Assembly: GCF_029210375.1 (NCBI RefSeq)
Contig: NZ_JARGER010000013.1
Location: forward strand, 62,001 to 126,000
DNA length: 64,000 nt
Origin: Nocardioides sp. YIM 152315
GTDB lineage: Bacteria > Actinomycetota > Actinomycetes > Propionibacteriales > Nocardioidaceae
Direction: 5' to 3'
The notes below the pieces were generated by a model that saw only the letters and a list, made by a program, of their open reading frames with translations, was not told where the DNA came from and did not search any database. How positions within the stretch are numbered: position 1 is the stretch's first letter; each line of letters begins with the position of its first letter. A program made the position numbers and the translations under genes. Shown here one piece after another: positions 34,250 to 44,072 of the stretch.

Positions 34250-35370
34250 GCGCCACCCCGCATCACGCGATCGACCTGCCACTCGGCTCCGAGGGACACC
34301 AGGTCGGCGCGGAGCCCCGGCGCCAGCCGACCCCGGTCGCTCAGCCCCAGCAGCGCAGCCGGCGTGCTGCTGGCGGCCGCCACCACCGCGACCGGGTCGA
34401 GCCCGATCGTGGTCACGCATCGGCTCACGATCTCACCGAGGTGGGAGGTACCTCCGGCGAGCGAGCCGCCGTCGAGCCGTGCGACGCCGTCGACGACGCG
34501 CACCGCGAGTGGCCCGAGCTCGAAGTCACCGTCCGGCAAACCGGCCGCCGCCATCGCGTCGCTCACCAGCAGCACGTGTCCGTCCGGGGCGACGTCGAAG
34601 ACCATGGCCACCGTCTCGTCCGCCAGGTGGACGCCGTCCGCGATCAGCTCGACCGACGCCGCTCCCCGCGCGAGCTCGCGCAGTGCCGCGCCCGCCGCAC
34701 CGGGCGCGCGGTGGTGCAGCGGCGCCATCCCGTTGAACAGATGCGTCACCAGGGGGGCGCGGCGCGCCCGCAGCGCGGTCGTGAAGGACGCCGCGTCGGC
34801 GTCGGTGTGTCCGTAGGCCACGAGCACGTCGGCGTCCTCGAGCAGAGAGCCGACCGGCAGCGCGCCGGTCAGCTCGGGCGCAAGGGTCACCATGCGTAGC
34901 GTGCCGCGGCCGGCAGCCAGCCACGCCGCCGCCGACGCCTCGTCCGGCGTCGCCAGGACACGGGGGTCGTGCGCGCCGCACCGCGCGGGGCTGAGCCACG
35001 GCCCCTCGAGGTGGCCGCCCACGATCGAGGTCGTGCCGCTCTCGACGACGTCGGCGATCGCAGACGCCTGCTCCGTGATCGTCTCCGTCGGACCGCTGAC
35101 GAGGCTGGCCAGCATGCTGGTGGTCCCCCGCCCGAGATGATGCGTGGCGACAGCTGCGACACCGGCGGCGTCGGTGGCGTTCGCGCCACCGCCGCCGTGG
35201 CAGTGGAGGTCGATGTACCCGGGCACCAGGATCCCGGCCGGCTCGGGGGCGCTGCCGGTCCAACCGGCTCGCGGTCCGACGTACCCGAGACGATCGCCGC
35301 GCACCTCCACGACACCCTCCCGCAGGATCTCGGTCGGCGTGACGAGGGCGCCGGACAGGGCGGACGTCAT
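34237..35370 (-). CDS. agaA: N-acetylhexosamine-6-phosphate deacetylase (NagA/AgaA)
   Basis: A 377-residue amidohydrolase. The metal-binding HxH is in YIDLHCHGGGG, the Glu ligand in GGHLEGPWLSP, His ligands in AYGHTDAD and THLFNGM, and the catalytic Asp in VSDAMAAAG. NagA and AgaA are hard to separate by sequence. AgaA (GalNAc-6-phosphate) is favoured by the AgaS-, LacC- and KbaY-type genes around it and the lack of a NagB-type deaminase. The start overlaps the ROK kinase stop. Confidence 0.83.
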   Translation of the reverse strand: MTSALSGALVTPTEILREGVVEVRGDRLGYVGPRAGWTGSAPEPAGILVPGYIDLHCHGGGGANATDAAGVAAVATHHLGRGTTSMLASLVSGPTETITEQASAIADVVESGTTSIVGGHLEGPWLSPARCGAHDPRVLATPDEASAAAWLAAGRGTLRMVTLAPELTGALPVGSLLEDADVLVAYGHTDADAASFTTALRARRAPLVTHLFNGMAPLHHRAPGAAGAALRELARGAASVELIADGVHLADETVAMVFDVAPDGHVLLVSDAMAAAGLPDGDFELGPLAVRVVDGVARLDGGSLAGGTSHLGEIVSRCVTTIGLDPVAVVAAASSTPAALLGLSDRGRLAPGLRADLVSLGAEWQVDRVMRGGAWVV

Positions 35371-36272
35371 CGTTCGGCCGACCAGGCGTCGCGAGCCAGC
35401 ATGCCGGCGCCGACGACTCCGGCACGCAGGCCGTGCACGGCGGTGGTCAGCTCGGGCGCGGGGACGACCCGCGCCCTGGCCTCGAGCGCCTCTCCGAGTG
35501 GGTGGAGCAGCAGGTCGCCGGCCTGACCGAGCCCGCCGCCGATCACCACCAGCTCCGGCGCGAGCAGCAGTGCGACCGTGGTGAGCCCGTCCGCGAGGGC
35601 GTCGACCGCGTCGGCCCACACCCGGTCGGCCACCGCGTCGCGGCCCACGCGGGCGGCGACCTCGTCCGCGCCGGCCACCGGCACGCCGGCCAGATCGGCG
35701 TACCGCCGGGCGATCGCACCCGCGGACGCCCATGCCTCGAGGCACCCGTCGCCGCCGCACCCGCACGGCATCCCGGGGCGGACGGCGACGTGGCCGATCT
35801 CCACGCAGACACCACCGCCGGCGGGCACCAGGCGACCTCCGGACAGCAGCGCGCCCGCGATTCCGGTCCCGATCGGCACGAAGACCAGGTCGGCGACGTC
35901 CCGGCCGGCTCCCGTGCGCAGCTCGGCGACTCCACCCGCGGCCACGTCGTTCCCGATCGACACGGGGAGTGACCACGCGTCGCCGAGCGCCTCCACGATC
36001 TCCAGGTCTCGCCACCCGACGTTCGCGCTGTACCTCGCGATGCCGGCGGCCGGATCGACCACGCCAGGCACGACCACGCCGGCACCGTCCACGGGCCGAC
36101 CGCCTGCTTCGCTCAGCAACGCACGGCCGAGCTCGGCGATCGCGTCGCGGACGTCACCTCCGCGCGGTGTCGGCGCGGCTCGAGCGGCCAGCACCCGGCC
36201 CGCGACGTCGACCAGCTCGCCCTTGAGGGTCGTGCCGCCCACGTCGATCGCGAGGACGAGGCCAGGCGTCAT
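35367..36272 (-). CDS. ROK-family sugar kinase (probable GalNAc kinase)
   Basis: A 301-residue ROK kinase. The N-terminal ATP motif is AIDVGGTTLKGELVD, and the zinc-binding CxCGxxGCxE signature appears as CGCGGDGCLE. ROK kinases phosphorylate glucose, ManNAc, GlcNAc or GalNAc. Here it would make GalNAc-6-phosphate for the deacetylase it overlaps; no PTS components are seen, so a kinase is needed. It has no N-terminal DNA-binding domain and is an enzyme rather than a NagC-type regulator. Substrate by context only. Confidence 0.8.
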   Translation of the reverse strand: MTPGLVLAIDVGGTTLKGELVDVAGRVLAARAAPTPRGGDVRDAIAELGRALLSEAGGRPVDGAGVVVPGVVDPAAGIARYSANVGWRDLEIVEALGDAWSLPVSIGNDVAAGGVAELRTGAGRDVADLVFVPIGTGIAGALLSGGRLVPAGGGVCVEIGHVAVRPGMPCGCGGDGCLEAWASAGAIARRYADLAGVPVAGADEVAARVGRDAVADRVWADAVDALADGLTTVALLLAPELVVIGGGLGQAGDLLLHPLGEALEARARVVPAPELTTAVHGLRAGVVGAGMLARDAWSAER

Positions 36273-37183
36273 GCCTCGAGGACGATGGATCGGGTCAGGT
36301 TCCGGGGCCGGTCCGCGTCCAGCCCACGGTCACCGGCCAGCAGCACGCAGAGCCGGTGCACCTTCACCAGCTCGGCGAGCGGGTCGAGGTCGGAGTGCAC
36401 CAGGGTGGCACCCGTGGCGGAGACGTCGCGCGCGAGGTTCGCGATCAGCGGACCGAGGGCCCACACCGCGCGCCCCGGCGCGGCCACCGAGATCGGACCA
36501 TGGCGATACTCCGTCTGGTGCCATGCGTCGGTCCACGACTGCGTCGACTCGCGAAGCTTGAGTGCGGCCTCGTTCGCGAGACCGTAGGTCCAGCCCGCGC
36601 CGACGAAGCTCACCTGCGCCGCGTGCCGGAGGTCGGCGAACCAGTCCTCGTCGAGCGCGAGCACCCCGCGCGCCTGCTCGGCCGCCGACGTCAGATCCTC
36701 GCCGAGGTGCCAGCGGAGCAGCGCGATCGCGGTCGTCATCGTGCGCGACTGCACGACGGACTGCTCGTCGGCGAATCCGATCGAGATCACCTCACCGCGC
36801 TCGACGACCGGGGAGGCAGGGTCCGCGGTGATCACGGTCACCGGGACTCGTCCGTCGAGCCGGTCGAGCGCGGTCAGGATCTCGGTGGTCGTGCCGGAGC
36901 GAGTGATGGCGATGACCCGGTCGTAGGGACGCCGGAGCACCGGGTCACCTCCGGGCCAGGCATCGGTCTCGCCGAGTCCTGCGGACTCTCGCATGGCGGC
37001 GATCGACTGCGCCGCGTACAGCGAACTGCCGCACCCGATCACGCCGACCCGCTCGCCGGGCCGGGGCAGCAGGTCGGCGTGCTGGCGGGCGACCTCGCCC
37101 GCCGCCATCCAGTCGTCGGGCTGCGTGGCGAGTTCGGCCGCGAGGTGGGCGCCGGCGCCCACCGCCAAGTCCATCGAGTTCAC
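36269..37183 (-). CDS. agaS: SIS-domain galactosamine-6-phosphate deaminase/isomerase (AgaS-like)
   Basis: A 304-residue protein with two SIS domains: VIGCGSSLYAAQSIAAM and ITRSGTTTEILTALDRL in the first, GAGWTYGLANEAALKLRES with the following YRHGP turn in the second. AgaS converts galactosamine-6-phosphate to tagatose-6-phosphate; related GlmS-like isomerases act on glucosamine-6-phosphate. GTG 37183 is chosen because a good promoter ends six bases before it, making the message leaderless. ATG 37174 is an alternative. First gene of agaS-ROK-agaA-pfkB-kbaY, all overlapping. Confidence 0.82.
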   Translation of the reverse strand: MNSMDLAVGAGAHLAAELATQPDDWMAAGEVARQHADLLPRPGERVGVIGCGSSLYAAQSIAAMRESAGLGETDAWPGGDPVLRRPYDRVIAITRSGTTTEILTALDRLDGRVPVTVITADPASPVVERGEVISIGFADEQSVVQSRTMTTAIALLRWHLGEDLTSAAEQARGVLALDEDWFADLRHAAQVSFVGAGWTYGLANEAALKLRESTQSWTDAWHQTEYRHGPISVAAPGRAVWALGPLIANLARDVSATGATLVHSDLDPLAELVKVHRLCVLLAGDRGLDADRPRNLTRSIVLEA

Positions 37184-37189
37184 CCGGCG

Positions 37190-37218
37190 AGCATAGCCAG
37201 AGTGATTGAACATGGCAA
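37190..37218 (-). promoter_or_regulatory. Promoter of the agaS operon (leaderless)
   Basis: On the minus strand TTGCCA (37213-37218), 17 bases, then TATGCT (37190-37195). Only six bases separate the -10 element from GTG 37183, so transcription should begin at or beside the start codon. TTCAATCACTC in the spacer resembles sequences in other promoters of the locus. Confidence 0.62.
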
Positions 37219-37245
37219 CTCTGTGGATGGCTCGCTCAGAATCGC

Positions 37246-38031
37246 TCACTCCGACTCGTCGGCCCAGAACCGTGCCTTGTAGATCCACGCGTCGGTGCGC
37301 ACGGCTCGGTGGCCCGCTCCGAAGACGTCGATCGTGTCGGTCACCCAGCCGAGCCCGAGTCCGGACGCGGGGACCGTCTGGATGACGGTGCCGTCGCCCG
37401 GGTGCGTACCGATGCTCTTCACGTCAGGTCGGTCGAGGTCCTCCGCGCCGGTGAAGTCGGATGACCAGGCCCCCTCGGCCGGCGAGTAGCGGTAGACCGA
37501 GCTCCTGGTCGTGACCCAGAACTCGCCGGACCCCTGCACCGGCTGGAGGTCATGCGCCTCCGGGCTCGGCGTGCGGTCCTCCAGGACCACCCGCCACCGG
37601 GGGCGGTCGACGGGCCCGGTGACCGCCACGCACAGCAGGCGGTCACCGCCGACCATCCACAACATCTCTCCGGCCGGGTCCCAGACGACCCCGTGGGCGT
37701 CCGCGAGCGGGATCTCGGCCACCGCGTCGGCGCTCGTCGACCTTGCGTCGTACAGACGAACCCATCCCCCGGTGCTGGCCGCGACCGCGATCCGGCCGTG
37801 CGCCGATGCATCCACCGCGTGAGGGTTCGCCCGGCGACCGACGTCCGCGGACCACAGCGGATCACCGTCCTCTCCGATCACCCCGACGTAGCCGAAGGAG
37901 TCGCAGACGGCCATCACGGGAGAGTCGCCGACGCGGCACCGACGTACGTCGGAAGGGCGCCCCCAGCCCGCGACGCGCTGTGCCGGCGGGCGCCAGCTCC
38001 ATGCCGTGTCACCGGACCTGGCATCGACCAT
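37246..38031 (-). CDS. Cytoplasmic beta-propeller protein homologous to the secreted propeller of the locus (DUF6528-like)
   Basis: A 261-residue protein from ATG 38031. Repeated strands such as HGVVWDPAGEMLWMVGGDRL and VKSIGTHPGDGTVIQ align with HNVLWDPVTERLWLIGKQ and VKSIVRQPSGRTVL in the secreted protein at 44985-46931. The homology continues upstream of ATG 38031 (LLAITDQSTGGRIR against WILAGDQSGPRLIA), but I find no ATG, GTG or TTG there in frame, only CTG. The true start is thus unclear. No signal peptide is visible. It follows the sulfatase gene in the transporter operon. I guess a glycan-sensing or binding role; the function is unknown. Confidence 0.62.
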   Translation of the reverse strand: MVDARSGDTAWSWRPPAQRVAGWGRPSDVRRCRVGDSPVMAVCDSFGYVGVIGEDGDPLWSADVGRRANPHAVDASAHGRIAVAASTGGWVRLYDARSTSADAVAEIPLADAHGVVWDPAGEMLWMVGGDRLLCVAVTGPVDRPRWRVVLEDRTPSPEAHDLQPVQGSGEFWVTTRSSVYRYSPAEGAWSSDFTGAEDLDRPDVKSIGTHPGDGTVIQTVPASGLGLGWVTDTIDVFGAGHRAVRTDAWIYKARFWADESE

Positions 38032-38114
38032 GCGGATGCGCCCGCCCGTCGACTGGTCGGTGATCGCCAGCAGCGTGCGCTCGGGGGCTCGAGCAGAGGT
38101 CGGCGTGCGGCTCG

Positions 38115-39575
38115 TCAGCGGGGCCTCCAGGGGGCCGGGCCGGAGAGCATCTCGACAACCGGGCGACCGCTGACCAGCTCACCGTCGTGCACGAAGCCCT
38201 CCTCGCGGCCCGTGAGCACCTCGACGAGGCGAGTCCGCCATCGTGCGACGCGCTCGCGCCGATCGCCCTCGAGCGTGAGGTCGTGGCACTCGTGCGGGTC
38301 CACCGCGAGGTCGAAGAGCTGCTCGCGTCCGCTGCCCGACAGCCAGACGTACTTCTCCTGGCCGTCGGTCAGCCACTGCATCGACTGTCCGAAGAGCGTG
38401 TGCTCGCCGTGCAGGAACTCCCGCCACGAGGCCGCCTCGTCCCGAGCCAGCGGGAGGACGGTGCGTCCGTCGAGTCCGTCCGGGATCGGCAGCCCCGCCG
38501 CATCGAGGAGACTCGGCATGACGTCTCGCAGCTCGACCGGCTCGCTGCGAACCACACCGCCGGCGACCGGCCCGTCCCGTGGACCGGAGAGCAGGAACGG
38601 CACGTGCACCGAGCCCTGGTAGGGGAAGCTCTTGCGATACAGGCCATGGTCGCCGAGCATCTCGCCGTGGTCGGAGACGAACGCGAACACGGTGTTGTCG
38701 CCGAGGCCGAACTCGTCGAGCGACTCCCTGAACCGGCGCACCTGCGCGTCGATGTGCGACATGTGCCCGAAGTACCCGGCTCGAGCCCGATGGAGCAGGT
38801 CGGGGTCCATCCAGCCCGCGAACGCCTCGGGTGACATCGGATCGACGCGCAGGTCGTCGAAGATCCCTGCCCAGTCGCCGACCACCGGATCGCGCCGCGG
38901 AGCGGCGAGGTACTGGTCGAAGGCCCACTGGGGTGGATCGAACGGAGGATGCGGCCGGTGGAAGCTGAGGTACAGGAAGAAGGGCGCCGTCGGATCGCGC
39001 CGGGAGAGCCAGTCGATCGCCTCGCTCACGACCCACGTGGTGGGGTGCAGGGCCTCGTCGCGGTCCCACGGCCGCGCGAGCATCCCGTTGCAGCTCAGGC
39101 CGTGCGCCGTGTAGTCGGCCGTCGGGTCTCCGGTGCGACGCTGCAGCCAGGGCAGGTAGTCGTCGTACTCCGCCCTCGAGCGCGAACCTCGCCTGGAGAA
39201 GTGGACGTAGCCGTCGTGCAGCACGACCTCGTCGAACCCGATCCGCGCACGCTCCGGCCACACGTGCATCTTGCCGATCGCGCGAGTCTGGTAGCCGCCT
39301 CGGCGGAACTCACCGGGCAGTGTCACCGGGTAGTCGAATGGGTCACCGTCTCGGTACCCGACCCGGCGGTGCGACTCCTGCGCGAGGCCCGTCATCAGGG
39401 CCGCGCGGGCCGGGATGCAGGTGGGAGTCGCGCTGAAGGCGTTCTCGAAGCGCGTGCCCCCTTCGGCGATCTCGTCCAGCGCGGGGGTGCGCACCACGTC
39501 GTGTCCGGCGGCCGACAGCGCATCGCCACGCCACTGGTCCGCCGAGATCAGGACAACGTTCGGTCGGTCGCTCAT
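38115..39575 (-). CDS. Cytoplasmic sulfatase (formylglycine type)
   Basis: A 486-residue arylsulfatase-superfamily enzyme. The modification motif is TCIPARAALMTG with Cys53 in C-x-P-x-R context. Metal ligands are in ISADQWRGD and FVSDHGEMLGDHGL, and substrate-side residues in GKMHVW and SFHRPHPPF. No signal peptide is present, so it would desulfate sugar after import. The formylglycine-generating enzyme is not in the window. It lies nine bases after the transporter ATPase. A sulfated GalNAc or GalNAc-containing oligosaccharide is the likely substrate by context. Confidence 0.86.
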   Translation of the reverse strand: MSDRPNVVLISADQWRGDALSAAGHDVVRTPALDEIAEGGTRFENAFSATPTCIPARAALMTGLAQESHRRVGYRDGDPFDYPVTLPGEFRRGGYQTRAIGKMHVWPERARIGFDEVVLHDGYVHFSRRGSRSRAEYDDYLPWLQRRTGDPTADYTAHGLSCNGMLARPWDRDEALHPTTWVVSEAIDWLSRRDPTAPFFLYLSFHRPHPPFDPPQWAFDQYLAAPRRDPVVGDWAGIFDDLRVDPMSPEAFAGWMDPDLLHRARAGYFGHMSHIDAQVRRFRESLDEFGLGDNTVFAFVSDHGEMLGDHGLYRKSFPYQGSVHVPFLLSGPRDGPVAGGVVRSEPVELRDVMPSLLDAAGLPIPDGLDGRTVLPLARDEAASWREFLHGEHTLFGQSMQWLTDGQEKYVWLSGSGREQLFDLAVDPHECHDLTLEGDRRERVARWRTRLVEVLTGREEGFVHDGELVSGRPVVEMLSGPAPWRPR

Positions 39576-39584
39576 CGCATCCGT

Positions 39585-40670
<1,086 letters not shown>

Positions 40671-40689
40671 CAGTGGTTCCTATCAGTTG

Positions 40690-41586
40690 TCATTTGGTCG
40701 CGCCCACGGTGATGCCCTCCACGATCCGCCGGCCGAGCCAGACGTACAGGGCCAGCATCGGCAGCACGAGGATGGACACTCCCGCGAACAGCGCCCCCCA
40801 GTTGGGGTTGTCGCTGAACGAGGTGATGGTCGACATGAACGACAGCAGCGACAGCGACAGGGTCGACTTGTCCTGGTCCTGGATGAAGACGAGGGCGATG
40901 AGCGTCTCGTGCCACAGGCCGATGATGTTGAGGATCAAGGCCGTCACCAGACCCGAGCGGGCCAGCGGCAGCATGATCTGGACGAACGTGCGCACGACAC
41001 CCGCGCCGTCGATCGCCGCCGCTTCCTCCAGTCGCCCCGGGAGCGAGCGGAAGAACCCGGTGAGCAGGAAGACCGTGAACGGCAGCGACACGGCCGTGTA
41101 GACGACGTACAGACCGAAGAGGTTGTTGACCAGGTTGACCTTGGCCATCATCACGAAGATCGGGATGATCGTCACCTGGGTCGGGATGCCGATCCCCAGC
41201 GTGAAGAAGACCGTCAGTCCGCCGGCGAGTCGCGTCTGGGTGCGAGACAGGGCGTACGCCGCCGGCGCGGCGATGACGAGTACGGACACCGACGACGCGG
41301 CGACCACGAGGATCGTGTTGACGGCGGCGCTTCCGAAGCCACCGTTGCTCCACGCCTGGCTCCAGTTCTCGAAGTGCAGCGAGCTCGGCGGAGCCCAAGG
41401 CGCACGGAAGATCTCCTTCGTCGTCTTGAAGGACGAGAACAGCATGAAGAGCAGGACCAGCACGTTGAAGGACGCGAACGCCCAGGTCAGCGTCGTGCCG
41501 ATGATGCGGAGGACGCCGTGGTGCTGTGTCCCCGGCGCCGGGGTGCCGCGCCGCACCTGGGGCGAGGGATGAGTCGTCGTGGTCAC
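40690..41586 (-). CDS. Carbohydrate ABC transporter permease (MalG type)
   Basis: A 298-residue CUT1 permease with six helices and the EAA loop EEAAAIDGAGVVRTFVQIMLP. The N terminus is Thr/Pro-rich. It pairs with the MalF-type protein encoded just upstream and lies between it and the ATPase with 19-base gaps. Confidence 0.9.
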   Translation of the reverse strand: MTTTTHPSPQVRRGTPAPGTQHHGVLRIIGTTLTWAFASFNVLVLLFMLFSSFKTTKEIFRAPWAPPSSLHFENWSQAWSNGGFGSAAVNTILVVAASSVSVLVIAAPAAYALSRTQTRLAGGLTVFFTLGIGIPTQVTIIPIFVMMAKVNLVNNLFGLYVVYTAVSLPFTVFLLTGFFRSLPGRLEEAAAIDGAGVVRTFVQIMLPLARSGLVTALILNIIGLWHETLIALVFIQDQDKSTLSLSLLSFMSTITSFSDNPNWGALFAGVSILVLPMLALYVWLGRRIVEGITVGATK

Positions 41587-41605
41587 ACTCGTACGCTCCG
41601 TCGCT

Positions 41606-42577
41606 CTAGAACTCGATGGGCTCGCGACGCATGATGCGGCGAAGCAGGATGACGAACACGGCGAACAGGATGAGCATGAGGACCGCGGCCGCCGACGCGT
41701 AGCCGAAGGCGTATGCCGGGGTGCGCCCGCCGAACGACATGCCGTAGACGAAGAGGGCGGAGTTCCAGACGTCCGTCGACGGCAGGTCGGTCGTCGTGCC
41801 TCCGAAGGCGAAGATGAACTCGAAGATCTTCAGCGAGTTGATTGTCCACAGGGTCGCTGCGACCGCGACGACGTCCCAGGTCATCGGCAGCGTGACGTAG
41901 AAGAACCGTTGCAGCGAGTTCGTCCCGGCGAGCGCCGCGTCCTCGTAGTACTGGTTCGGGATGCGGTCCACCGCGGCGAGGATGATCATCGCGTAGAGGC
42001 CCACGTTGATCCACACCATGCCCAGCAGGATCATCGGCATCAGGTTCCCCGCCGACAGCCATTTCACGGGCTCCATGCCGAACGCCTCGAGCAGGCTGTT
42101 GACCAGCCCGTCGTACTGGAAGATGAAGCCCCACAGGATGGAGAGGACGATCGCCGACACCATGTAGGGGGTGAAGAGGATCGAGCGAACGGCGTTGCGT
42201 CCACGCATCTCGCGCAGCACCATCGTGAGGCCGAACGCGATGACGAACACGACGACCCCGACCACGACCAGGATGAGGAGGGTGTTGACGAACGCCGTGT
42301 GGAACACGGGATCGTCGACCAGGACCTCGTAGTTCCGCGTGCCCACCCATTCGGCGTCCGTGGAGCCGTTCCAGCGGGTGAAGCTGATCCAGACCGCGGC
42401 GAGCGCCGGGCCGATGAAGAAGACCAGGTAGAGCACCAGCGCCGGGAGGACGAAGGGGAGGAAGAGTCGTCTGCGGTCCCGCTCCAGGGTGCTGCGCGCT
42501 CCGCTGGAACGCACAGCACCCTCGTCGGTCACCCCGGCGGTCGTCGTCGCCGTCGCCCGCTCGGCTTCCCGGATCAA
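41606..42577 (-). CDS. Carbohydrate ABC transporter permease (MalF type)
   Basis: A 323-residue CUT1 permease. A charged N-terminal tail of about 40 residues precedes helix 1 (LFLPFVLPALVLYLVFFIG), and the EAA loop reads YEDAALAGTNSLQRFFYVTLP. The TTG start at 42577 shares its bases with the binding-protein stop (TTGA), so the exact N terminus is somewhat uncertain. Confidence 0.88.
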   Translation of the reverse strand: MIREAERATATTTAGVTDEGAVRSSGARSTLERDRRRLFLPFVLPALVLYLVFFIGPALAAVWISFTRWNGSTDAEWVGTRNYEVLVDDPVFHTAFVNTLLILVVVGVVVFVIAFGLTMVLREMRGRNAVRSILFTPYMVSAIVLSILWGFIFQYDGLVNSLLEAFGMEPVKWLSAGNLMPMILLGMVWINVGLYAMIILAAVDRIPNQYYEDAALAGTNSLQRFFYVTLPMTWDVVAVAATLWTINSLKIFEFIFAFGGTTTDLPSTDVWNSALFVYGMSFGGRTPAYAFGYASAAAVLMLILFAVFVILLRRIMRREPIEF

Positions 42578-43881
42578 CCGTTCAGCTTCCAGTACTGCTC
42601 CTGAACTTCCTTCGCCTTGTCGACGTATTCATCGGCCGAGAGCTCGCCGGTGATCAGGCCCTGGTTCAGGGACGCGAGGCGTGTGGTCAGGTCGGGGAAG
42701 TCGGCGACGATGCCGTCGTCGGCCAGGTACAGGTCGTTGTCCGCCAGCATCGCCTGCTGGTCCTCGAGGATCTTCGGCACGTCGATGTTCGGGTCCGGCG
42801 TCAGGATCTCCGCATCGGTCGACAGCTTCGTCAGCCACTTGCTGCCGAGGAAGTAGGCGATGAACTTCTTGGCGGCGTCCGGAGCCTCGGCGGCCGACGG
42901 GACCGCGTAGCCGTAGGTCGTGACCGGCACCGCGGACTCCTCGCCGAACGTCGGGAAGTTGAACGTGTGCAGGTCGTAGTCCTTGTCCAGCTCGGGCCCG
43001 AGGGCGTAGGGGACCCAGCTCCCCATGTGCAGGAAGGCCGCCTTGTCGGCCGCCCACGCCTTCTCCATCGCCGGCCACTTGCTCGAGTCGTAGCCCGGCA
43101 GGTAGTCGTCGTCCACGGCGAGCTGAGCGATGGCGTCGAGGGCCTCGTGGACCTCGGGGGCATCCCACCCCTCGGCGGACTCGTCGGAGACGAGGGCGTG
43201 CAGGTTGCCGACACCCAGCGTGCGGACGAGCGCGGCGTCCACCAGGGCACTGTCGTAGCTCAACAGGTCCGCGTCCTGTGCGATCGGGGCCTGCCCGTTC
43301 GCCTTGACCTGGTCGAAGAGGGCGGTGAAGTCGCTCCACGTCTCGGGCGGTGAGTCGACCAGCTCCGGGTAGTCGCGCCCGCTGTACCAGATGCTGAACG
43401 CGGACACGTAGTACGGGACCAGAATGAGGGACTCGGCCGTGTTCAGCTCGTCGTACGCCTCCGGCACGGCGTCGCGGACGGTGCGCCCGGCCTCACCGGA
43501 GACGTCCATGTCGTAGACCGATGACAGGTCCATCGCCTGGTCGTCGAGACCGAGTGCGGCCTTGATGGCGGGGAAGCCCTGGTCGACCAGGTCGGGGACG
43601 TCGTCGGTGTTCAGCGCGGCCTTGACCTTCGTGAGGACCTCGCGACCCTGCCACTGGACGTCGACCTTGATCCCGGTCTCGTCCTCGAACGACGCGATCG
43701 CCGCCTTGATCACCTTGGCGACCGGTTCGCTCTCCTGCCACATCGACCAGTAGACGAACTCCTTCTGCTCGGAGGCCGGCAGCGCGGCGTCGTCGTCCCC
43801 GCCGCAGGCGGCGAGGCCGGAGGCCGTCAGGAGGGTTGCCGCGGCGACCGCAACGGCCCGCCGAAGGGTTGGAAGTCGCAT
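42574..43881 (-). CDS. Carbohydrate ABC transporter solute-binding lipoprotein
   Basis: A 435-residue SBP_bac_1-type lipoprotein. Signal peptide MRLPTLRRAVAVAAATLL ends in lipobox LAACGG, followed by an acidic linker and the two-lobed binding fold, rich in aromatic residues (VYWSMWQE, YYVSAFSIWYSG) that usually stack on sugars. ATG 43881 is chosen over an upstream frame because it gives a clean signal peptide and lies about 60 bases from the promoter. First gene of the operon that continues into the sulfatase and the cytoplasmic propeller. Confidence 0.9.
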   Translation of the reverse strand: MRLPTLRRAVAVAAATLLTASGLAACGGDDDAALPASEQKEFVYWSMWQESEPVAKVIKAAIASFEDETGIKVDVQWQGREVLTKVKAALNTDDVPDLVDQGFPAIKAALGLDDQAMDLSSVYDMDVSGEAGRTVRDAVPEAYDELNTAESLILVPYYVSAFSIWYSGRDYPELVDSPPETWSDFTALFDQVKANGQAPIAQDADLLSYDSALVDAALVRTLGVGNLHALVSDESAEGWDAPEVHEALDAIAQLAVDDDYLPGYDSSKWPAMEKAWAADKAAFLHMGSWVPYALGPELDKDYDLHTFNFPTFGEESAVPVTTYGYAVPSAAEAPDAAKKFIAYFLGSKWLTKLSTDAEILTPDPNIDVPKILEDQQAMLADNDLYLADDGIVADFPDLTTRLASLNQGLITGELSADEYVDKAKEVQEQYWKLNG

Positions 43882-43940
43882 CTCTGCCCTTTCGATTGAG
43901 GAGCACGAGAGCACCGCCCTGAAGGGGGACCGTTGCTCGT

Positions 43941-43977
43941 TAATGATCAATCTAGGAACATATCGCGCACGTGTCAA
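43941..43977 (-). promoter_or_regulatory. Promoter and putative operator of the sugar ABC/sulfatase operon
   Basis: On the minus strand a consensus -35 TTGACA (43972-43977) is followed by exactly 17 bases and TAGATT (43949-43954). ATTGATCATTA (43941-43951), centred on palindromic TGATCA, overlaps the -10 region and the likely start point and may be the DeoR-family operator. Confidence 0.7.
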
Positions 43978-44072
43978 CAACTTTCGGGGTCATGCGAGCA
44001 CTCCCTCGGGCGCGGTCCGTCGGCCGACCGGCAACCGTGCCCCCGCGGCACGGCACGGGCACCGACGAGCGC

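Noticed and set aside
35367..36272. ROK protein as a NagC/Mlc-type repressor
   Set aside because: It has no N-terminal winged helix and retains ATP-binding and zinc motifs of kinases, so an enzyme is the better call.
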